A DNA stretch of 26,928 nucleotides from CAYGYG01 sp964354155. Lineage in GTDB: Bacteria; Hydrothermota; Tepidihabitantia; SM23-42; CAYGYG01. Location: NCBI GenBank assembly GCA_964354155.1, contig CAYGYG010000037.1:1-26928 (forward strand), read 5' to 3'. This document shows positions 21,953-26,928 of the stretch, in pieces (within the stretch, counting starts at the first letter, position 1; each line of letters starts with the position of its first letter). Below the pieces are notes generated by a model, which saw only the letters and a list, made by a program, of their open reading frames with translations, ran no database searches and had not been told where the DNA came from. The translations under genes and the position numbers were made by a program.

Positions 21953-22282
21953 GACCTTGAAGAACAGGGAGTGCAAGGCCGATTCCGGAATCCCGGGGAT
22001 ACGATACTCAATTCACGGGACAGCGAGAGAAAAGATCGAGCGACGTACGCGGTCAACCGGCAGGCTGCGGCGCGATATCGAACGAATAGCTTCAGATTTC
22101 GGACCCCGCTTCCACAGTAGTCTTTCTGCTATTCTCTGCTTGCCCCGTTAGACACGTAGTGTCTAATCGGGGTCATTCAGTTGCAGTACACCATAGAAAG
22201 CCCGCCGAGTTCCTAACGGGGTGAACCTGCCCATGTCAAGGTATAATGTAGAGATTTGACCCCACCCCAGGCCAATCATCTT
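21953..22282. other. 330-bp intergenic region with repeats, no gene seen
   Basis: It lies between the DUF2330-like promoter and the 3' end of the histidine kinase gene. It contains a palindrome ATTCCGGAAT near 21983, the 22143-22172 hairpin, a second TAACGGGG motif near 22214, and the 14-bp repeat GAGATTTGACCCCA (22251-22264). No credible ORF with a ribosome binding site was found. Confidence 0.45.
22143..22172. terminator. 13-bp hairpin downstream of the histidine kinase gene
   Basis: CCCCG-TTAGACAC (22143-22155) pairs with GTGTCTAA-T-CGGGG (22159-22172) with a single bulged T and a 3-nt loop. It lies 110 bp after the kinase stop codon with no clear T-run. It may be a repeat end rather than a true terminator. 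Confidence 0.45.
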
Positions 22283-23386
22283 TTACGTCGGCAGTCTTAC
22301 CTTGATATGCGTGCCATTGCCGACTTGGCTCTGGATCGTTATTTTCCCACGGTGACCCTCGATGATCTGCTTGGCAATCGATAGCCCGAGGCCGACGCCT
22401 TCCTTGCGGCCGGATTTTGTCGAGTAGAAGGGGTCGAATACTTTCTCGATGTCTTCGGCCGGTATGCCCACGCCGTTGTCCGAAATATGGAGGTGAACGA
22501 AGCATTCGCTGCCCTTGGCGCCCTCGGCATGGAGCTTGATCTGAATGGTCCCTCTTTTCTGGACCGCCTGGACGGCGTTCAAGACCAGGTTTAGGACTAC
22601 CTGCTGAAGCTGGTTGAAATCACCCAGGATGTTCGGTAATTCCTCGGCATAATCCTTAACCAGGTTGATTTCTTTAACCACGAACTGCTCTTCCAAAAGG
22701 GGCAGGGTCTCTTCGATGAGCTGCTTTGGCGGTAGGGCCCTGAGATTGGGTTCGGTCTTGCGCGAAAGATTCAGCAGGTTCTTCGCCAGCCGCGCGATCC
22801 TCAAGGTCTCGCGCTCCACGAGCTTCAAATTCCTCTTCCAGACCTCCGGCTCGATCTTGTTTTCCTCGAGTTTTTTCAACATGAGGTGGATGTACATGAT
22901 GATTCCGTTCAGGGGATTATTTATCTCGTGAGAGACACCAGCTGCAAGCTGACCTATCAGGGCCAGCTTTTCCGACTGCAGGAGTTGCTGCCGGAGATAG
23001 TTAAGCTCGGTCCGGTCGCGGATTATGACGGCCATGCCATTGACATTGCCGTGGACATCGTTAATCACAAAGGCGGTGACCGAGGTTACGACGAGCGCCC
23101 CTTCCTTGGTTTTGATCGTAACATCATCCAGGTTAACGGTTTGACCCTTCTTTATGGCTTTCTCAAAGGGACAGAGATCAGGACAGATGCTCCCCTGGAG
23201 GATTTCCTGGCATTGTTTCCCGATTACCTCGTCAAGACAGTATCCGGTTATCCACTCGACACCCTTGTTGAACGAGGTAATTTCCTTGTTCAAGTTCACC
23301 GTGAAGACACCGCCCTCCATGTTTTTCAGCAGGCCTTCGAGCAGGGGCCGCATTACTGAGAGATCGAGCCCGACGAATTTCTTCAT
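22283..23386 (-). CDS. PAS-domain sensor histidine kinase (NtrB-like)
   Basis: A 367-residue soluble sensor kinase with no membrane segment. A PAS domain (~20-125) carries a cysteine cluster C50, C59, C68, C72 with text ICPDLCPFEKA, a pattern suited to metal, heme or redox sensing. HisKA follows with the phosphoacceptor His153 in AAGVSHEINNPL. The HATPase shows the N box (LNLVLNAVQAV), G1 (ISDNGVGIP), F box (FDPFYSTKS) and G2 (GVGLGLSIAKQI). The likely partner is the NtrC-type regulator encoded divergently at 24083. The -10 box lies five bases before the ATG, predicting a leaderless message. Confidence 0.93.
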   Translation of the reverse strand: MKKFVGLDLSVMRPLLEGLLKNMEGGVFTVNLNKEITSFNKGVEWITGYCLDEVIGKQCQEILQGSICPDLCPFEKAIKKGQTVNLDDVTIKTKEGALVVTSVTAFVINDVHGNVNGMAVIIRDRTELNYLRQQLLQSEKLALIGQLAAGVSHEINNPLNGIIMYIHLMLKKLEENKIEPEVWKRNLKLVERETLRIARLAKNLLNLSRKTEPNLRALPPKQLIEETLPLLEEQFVVKEINLVKDYAEELPNILGDFNQLQQVVLNLVLNAVQAVQKRGTIQIKLHAEGAKGSECFVHLHISDNGVGIPAEDIEKVFDPFYSTKSGRKEGVGLGLSIAKQIIEGHRGKITIQSQVGNGTHIKVRLPT

Positions 23387-23391
23387 GAATG

Positions 23392-23420
23392 ATTATACCC
23401 GTCTGAATAACCCGTGTCAA
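23392..23420 (-). promoter_or_regulatory. Consensus promoter of the histidine kinase gene, predicted leaderless
   Basis: On the minus strand TTGACA (23420-23415), a 17-bp spacer and TATAAT (23397-23392) are both perfect. Only five bases separate the -10 box from the ATG at 23386. Confidence 0.85.
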
Positions 23421-23497
23421 GCAGACTGTCAGAGTGCGGGTGTAAGGGAGTTACGAGGACTCTGCTTTTGCGGTAATCGTGGACGGCAGTAAAATAA

Positions 23498-23526
23498 TTG
23501 ACACGATCGGGAAATTGAGTTATAAT
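23498..23526 (+). promoter_or_regulatory. Consensus promoter of the archaemetzincin-regulator operon
   Basis: TTGACA (23498-23503), a 17-bp spacer and TATAAT (23521-23526) predict a start near 23533, nine bases before the ATG at 23542. It is divergent from the kinase promoter, with about 77 bp between the two -35 boxes. Confidence 0.85.
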
Positions 23527-23541
23527 CAAACTGGCCGAGCG

Positions 23542-24090
23542 ATGAATTGCATTTACCTGAGACCGACGGGGCACGTGGAGTGCGCAATACTTAAAAGCTT
23601 GACGAATTCTTTGCATTCAGTACTGCCTTTCGAGGTTAAGATAACGGAGGACAGCGAGAATCCCCTCTATGCATTTGAACCGAGGAGAAACCAGTACTAT
23701 GCAAAGAAGATAATTGAACAGCTGAGCCTATCTCTACCAGATGATTGTGAGAAGATGGTCTGCGTTACGGACGTGGATTTATGCGCGCCGGTGTTGACGT
23801 TTGTCTACGGCGAGGCACAGCTGGGCGGTTCGGTCGCGGTGATATCCTTCTATCGGTTGAGACAGGAGTTTTTTTCTCTGCATTCAAACGGCGCATTGCT
23901 GGCGGACCGGCTTACTAAAGAATGTGTTCACGAGCTCGGGCATTGCTACGGATTGTTTCATTGTAATGATGCTCGATGCGTGATGTTCTTTTCGAATAAT
24001 ATCATTAGTATTGATAACAAGGAAAGAGATTTTTGCCCGAATTGCCGGGATTTCTTCTGCCTCAAAGCGCGAAAGGAGCATGATGACTAA
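23542..24090 (+). CDS. amzA: Archaemetzincin-family zinc metalloprotease
   Basis: A 182-residue protein with the archaemetzincin zinc signature. H130-E-x-x-H134-x-x-G-x-x-H140 binds the catalytic zinc. C141, C146 and M148 come next, then C165-P-N-C168; the four cysteines form the family's second, structural zinc site. The spacing from M148 to C165 is 16 residues, one shorter than the usual 17. Archaemetzincins are predicted aminopeptidase-like enzymes; natural substrates are unknown. No signal peptide is seen, so it is probably cytoplasmic. I choose ATG 23542 because an upstream ATG at 23479 would put the promoter inside the gene, and MNCIYLRPTG is a normal family start. It overlaps the regulator by eight bases. 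Confidence 0.9.
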   Translation: MNCIYLRPTGHVECAILKSLTNSLHSVLPFEVKITEDSENPLYAFEPRRNQYYAKKIIEQLSLSLPDDCEKMVCVTDVDLCAPVLTFVYGEAQLGGSVAVISFYRLRQEFFSLHSNGALLADRLTKECVHELGHCYGLFHCNDARCVMFFSNNIISIDNKERDFCPNCRDFFCLKARKEHDD

Positions 24091-25474
24091 GAGCAGGATC
24101 CTCGTTGCTGACGATGAAGAGATCATGAGACTCTCGATAATTGATTGGCTTTCGGAGGACGGCTATGAAGTTGTTGCCGTGGAGGACGGTTACCAGGCAA
24201 TTGCAAAAGTTGAACATGAAAAATGGGACCTCGCGATCATTGACCTCAAGATGCCCAAGATGGACGGGATCGAGGTCATAAGAAAGCTGCACCAGATGCA
24301 GCCCAAGCTGCCCGTCATTTTGATAACCGCCTATGCCACGATTGACAGCGCGGTGATGGCGATGAAAGAAGGGGCGGCCGACTATATCGTGAAACCTTTT
24401 GACCCGGAAGAGATCAGCATTATCGTCGCCAAGATCGTTGAGCACCAGCGCCTGGTGAAGGAGAACATCTACCTGCGCAAGGAATTGACCAAAAGGTTCC
24501 GGTTTCAGGATCTCATCAGCAAGAGCCACAAAATGGCGAAGGTTATTGATATGCTCAAGACCGTGGCGCCGACAAAATCCACCGTCTTGATAAAGGGGGA
24601 GAGCGGCACGGGCAAGGAACTTGCCGCGCGTGCGATCCATGAATTGAGTCCCAGGAGAAAAGCTCCGTTCATTGCCGCCGCTTGCGGCGCCATGCCTGAG
24701 GCCCTGCTTGAGGCCGAGCTGTTTGGCTACGAAAAAGGTGCGTTCACAGGCGCCGCGGCCCAGCACAAAGGCCGGATCGAAATTGCGGACAAAGGCACCC
24801 TGTTCCTTGATGAGATTGGTGATGTGAGCCTCAAGACTCAGGTTGACCTCTTGCGATTCCTGCAGGAACGCGAATTCCGCAGGGTAGGCGGCGAGGCGCG
24901 GATCCAGGTTGATATCCGGATAATCGCGGCGACCAACAAGAACCTGGAAGAGATGGTTGGTGCCGGGACATTCAGGGACGACCTCTATTACCGGCTTAAT
25001 GTTATCACCATCGTGATGCCCACCTTGCGTGAAAGAAAGGAAGATATCCCGGTTCTCCTTGGCCATTTCCTGGAGAAATTCTGTCTTGAGACGGGAAAGC
25101 AGATCATGACTGTTTCTGAAGAGGCTATGAAGGCGCTTTGCTCATATGACTGGCCGGGCAATGTCAGGCAACTTGAAAACGCGATTGAGCATGCGGTTGT
25201 CGTCACCCAGGGCGCGATCATTCAGATCAACAACCTGCCTGAATACCTGTCCGCGCCCAGGACCAGGGAGTATTCGATAAGCCCAAGCGTCCTTTCCCTG
25301 GACGATGCGGAAAAACAACACATCATGCATATCCTGGAAACGAATAGCTGGAATATCAAACAATCAGCACAGGTTTTGGGGATAAATAGAGCCACTTTGT
25401 ACAGTAAAATCGAAAAATATAAACTCAGCCAGCTAAACAAGAGGAGTGAACATAATTTACACAATCGTGTTTAA
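24083..25474 (+). CDS. NtrC-type sigma-54-dependent response regulator
   Basis: A 463-residue activator. The N-terminal receiver domain has acidic pocket D10-D11, phosphoacceptor D54 (LAIIDLKMP), T82 and K104. The AAA+ sigma-54 domain has Walker A GESGTGKE (172-179), an intact GAFTGA loop (219-224) that contacts sigma-54, and Walker B GTLFLDEIGD. A Fis-type helix-turn-helix ends the protein (AQVLGINRATLYSKIEKYKL). Two adjacent ATGs (24080, 24083) follow GAAAGGAG; 24083 has the better spacing. It overlaps the archaemetzincin gene, so the two are translationally coupled. The divergent histidine kinase is the probable partner. No convincing sigma-54 promoter was found in the window. Confidence 0.95.
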   Translation: MTKSRILVADDEEIMRLSIIDWLSEDGYEVVAVEDGYQAIAKVEHEKWDLAIIDLKMPKMDGIEVIRKLHQMQPKLPVILITAYATIDSAVMAMKEGAADYIVKPFDPEEISIIVAKIVEHQRLVKENIYLRKELTKRFRFQDLISKSHKMAKVIDMLKTVAPTKSTVLIKGESGTGKELAARAIHELSPRRKAPFIAAACGAMPEALLEAELFGYEKGAFTGAAAQHKGRIEIADKGTLFLDEIGDVSLKTQVDLLRFLQEREFRRVGGEARIQVDIRIIAATNKNLEEMVGAGTFRDDLYYRLNVITIVMPTLRERKEDIPVLLGHFLEKFCLETGKQIMTVSEEAMKALCSYDWPGNVRQLENAIEHAVVVTQGAIIQINNLPEYLSAPRTREYSISPSVLSLDDAEKQHIMHILETNSWNIKQSAQVLGINRATLYSKIEKYKLSQLNKRSEHNLHNRV

Positions 25475-25619
25475 AAAATGAACACGTGTCTAATAATAAT
25501 ACACGACAACAATTGAAATTGCGTAGATTCTAAGGTATTCTTGAGTATGTATGATTCTTGCACATAAGTAAGAACACCACAAACGAAGAACTCCCGAAAT
25601 TTCATCAATTCACGTAGAT
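25475..25619. other. AT-rich gap after the regulator gene
   Basis: No gene is supported. An inverted pair of ACACG-containing segments lies just after the stop codon (ACACGTGT near 25483, palindromic). No sigma-54 -24/-12 element with GG and GC at the correct spacing was recognised. Confidence 0.4.
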
Positions 25620-25648
25620 TAGACCAGGCACGGTTATTGCGATATACT
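25620..25648 (+). promoter_or_regulatory. Probable promoter of the Cys-rich GcvH-like gene
   Basis: TAGACC (25620-25625), a 17-bp spacer and TATACT (25643-25648) predict a start near 25655. The -35 box is weak (4 of 6). A Shine-Dalgarno GAAAGGAG follows, seven bases from the ATG at 25668. Confidence 0.5.
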
Positions 25649-25667
25649 GAGACGAAAGGAGCTGACG

Positions 25668-26762
25668 ATGAGATGTCCATTTTTTGAAGAAGTGATCATG
25701 GTGTACTGCTCGGCATGTCAAAAGAAGAAAATGATTGCCAAAGACCAGCTCATGATGCAAAATCCATGCGAGGCAGATTATAACACCTGCCCGATTTATA
25801 TGACATTTTTGACCAACCAGGAGAGAGAAATGTCCCAACATGAAGTAGGGTCCGTTCAGCCAGAACCAGTGGAGCAAGTGGCTGCTGAAACAAAGGCCAC
25901 GGAAAAAGAAAAGCCCTGCATCTGGATGAAGGCAGGGGTAATCGCCTACCGCATGTGCACAAAAAACTATGACTGCAAGAGCTGTGAATTCGACCAGGCG
26001 CTGGTCGACCAGAGCGGCAGTTATGAGGAAACACCACTGGTTGTCCAGGCGATTGAGAAGATGCGCCAGCTTCCCGCGGCACAGAAGAAATGCCGGTACA
26101 TGCTGACCGGTGATTTCTCCTACAAGATTTGTTCAAACAACTACGAATGCTGGCATTGTGCGGTCGACCAGTATATCCAGGATATAATCGACGCCGACCC
26201 GTATCTGTGCAAGCGGAGAGAGCGGGCAGCGAAGAAGGAGAAGACCGTCAAAGGTTTCAAGTTCCACGATGATTTCTTCTACCTGCCTAACCATGTCTGG
26301 ATAAAGGTTGAGGGTGATGCGGTGAAGGTCGGCGTTGATGATTTTGCCGCACGGCTAATCGGCAGAATTGAGAGAATCAATCTCACTGAAAAGACGGCGA
26401 TCCCTAGGGGCGATACATGTTGGACTATCGGCAGCCAAAACCGCATGGTGTCAATGACCCTGCCTGTGCCGGGCGAGGTTGTTGAGGTCAACAGCGCCGT
26501 GATTGCCAACCCGCACCTCGTTCAGAAGAGTCCATTTAACCAGGGATGGCTGTTGAAAATGAAGAAACCCGCTGAAATGGTGGATCTACTGAAAGGTGCA
26601 AAGGCCCAGGAATGGCTGGAAAGGGAGTTTGAAAAACTGCACCAGGAATGCGAAGGCAGCACCGGGATAACGGTAGCCGACGGGGGCGAATTCGTGGATA
26701 ACCTTTTTGAACAACTGACCGATGAAGAGTGGTCCGCTTTCATAAAGCGGTTTCTCTGGTAA
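25668..26762 (+). CDS. Cysteine-rich protein with non-lipoylated GcvH-like domain
   Basis: A 364-residue cytoplasmic protein. Residues 3-41 hold five cysteines (C3, C14, C17, C34, C41) in a CPFFEEV...YC...CPIY pattern. Two units with identical spacing, C-x12-C-x5-C-x2-C, follow at C84-C97-C103-C106 and C142-C155-C161-C164, suited to binding zinc or an Fe-S cluster. Residues ~200-300 match glycine-cleavage H protein (LPNHVWIKVEG, VPGEVVEVNSAV, SPFNQGWLLKMK). The lipoyl-lysine motif ESVKA is replaced by GSQNR (N258), so normal lipoylation is not expected. The last ~60 residues are acidic and helical. It may be a redox or scaffold partner of the adjacent two-component system. Function is not known. 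Confidence 0.85.
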   Translation: MRCPFFEEVIMVYCSACQKKKMIAKDQLMMQNPCEADYNTCPIYMTFLTNQEREMSQHEVGSVQPEPVEQVAAETKATEKEKPCIWMKAGVIAYRMCTKNYDCKSCEFDQALVDQSGSYEETPLVVQAIEKMRQLPAAQKKCRYMLTGDFSYKICSNNYECWHCAVDQYIQDIIDADPYLCKRRERAAKKEKTVKGFKFHDDFFYLPNHVWIKVEGDAVKVGVDDFAARLIGRIERINLTEKTAIPRGDTCWTIGSQNRMVSMTLPVPGEVVEVNSAVIANPHLVQKSPFNQGWLLKMKKPAEMVDLLKGAKAQEWLEREFEKLHQECEGSTGITVADGGEFVDNLFEQLTDEEWSAFIKRFLW

Positions 26763-26928
26763 AAAGCCCAAGGGTCGTGAAAATCGGGGGTCAGATTCCC
26801 TCAAGCCGGGACTTTTCTCGCATGGTTTCGAAACCTTCGGCCGGCATCTTACCAAGTTCGATACATGCAGCTCTATGCTGAGACCCTTAGCCACTGGACA
26901 CGGTCGATGTGTAGAGGTATAATGGTTA
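26763..26928. other. Right-end intergenic segment with repeat-like motifs
   Basis: No complete gene is supported. GGGGGTCAGATTCCC (26786-26800) is an inverted relative of the GAGATTTGACCCC motif found at 15902 and 22251. GGTTTCGAAACC (26824-26835) is a perfect palindrome. AGGTATAATG near the window edge matches ten bases near 22239. A short minus-strand frame may belong to an element continuing beyond the window. Confidence 0.4.

Noticed and set aside
23479..23541. Upstream start for archaemetzincin at 23479
   Set aside because: The extension contains the perfect TTGACA-17-TATAAT promoter and has no similarity to the family N-terminus.
23569..23585. A sigma-54-like GGGCACG...GTGC element
   Set aside because: It lies inside the archaemetzincin coding region (RPTGHVECA) and deviates from the -12 consensus; most likely chance.
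24062..25066. A 334-codon minus-strand ORF opposite the NtrC-type regulator
   Set aside because: The regulator on the other strand has every expected motif; this frame shows none and is a shadow.
26586..26894. A 102-codon minus-strand ORF at the right end
   Set aside because: It runs into the 3' part of the GcvH-like gene on the opposite strand and lacks a ribosome binding site. The upstream part may belong to a repeat continuing outside the window.

Overview
The window reads as chromosomal DNA of an uncultured Gram-negative bacterium. LolA, a predicted outer-membrane protein and two secreted proteins with C-terminal T9SS-type sorting domains support a diderm. The mix of these with GH130, a DUF2330-like protein, archaemetzincin and an NtrC-type regulator suggests a FCB-like or candidate-phylum lineage such as WOR-3/Stahlbacteria, TA06 or Zixibacteria. 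That placement is inference. No prophage, complete transposon or CRISPR array was seen.

Layout. 1-1886: an AT-rich 26-bp tandem repeat and a secreted FG-GAP/VCBS-like protein. 2031-6158: nadA (-), a repeat-packed intergenic region, an RlmI-type rRNA methyltransferase with a secreted protein of unknown function (+), then maf and an HU gene (-). 6481-10270: a secreted Kelch-like protein (-) divergent from two tandem acyl-CoA dehydrogenases (+), the first lacking the catalytic glutamate. 10544-10901: tRNA-Gln(CTG), a 40-bp near-palindrome and a 5'-truncated GIY-YIG gene. 11041-15670: a tight minus-strand operon in the order lolA, PaaI-like thioesterase, rimO, barrel-like protein, TPR protein. 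16022-20686: a B12-binding-type radical SAM protein, a glycosyltransferase fused to an alpha/alpha-toroid domain, and GH130. 20998-21885: DUF2330-like (-). 22283-26762: a histidine kinase (-) divergent from archaemetzincin plus NtrC-type regulator (+), followed by a cysteine-rich GcvH-like protein.

Two themes stand out. First, promoters are easy to read: most genes that begin a transcription unit have TTGACA-like and TATACT/TATAAT-like boxes, usually 16 bp apart (17 bp in the signalling module). In three cases the -10 box lies only 5-6 nt before the ATG, predicting leaderless mRNAs (nadA, the Kelch gene, the histidine kinase). Two other genes without a Shine-Dalgarno are preceded by tiny promoter-proximal ORFs ending at or just before their start codons. 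Second, the right end holds a possible signalling module: PAS-histidine kinase, archaemetzincin, sigma-54 activator, and a protein with two identical C-x12-C-x5-C-x2-C units joined to a GcvH fold that has lost its lipoyl lysine. This is the best candidate for an undescribed system in the window.
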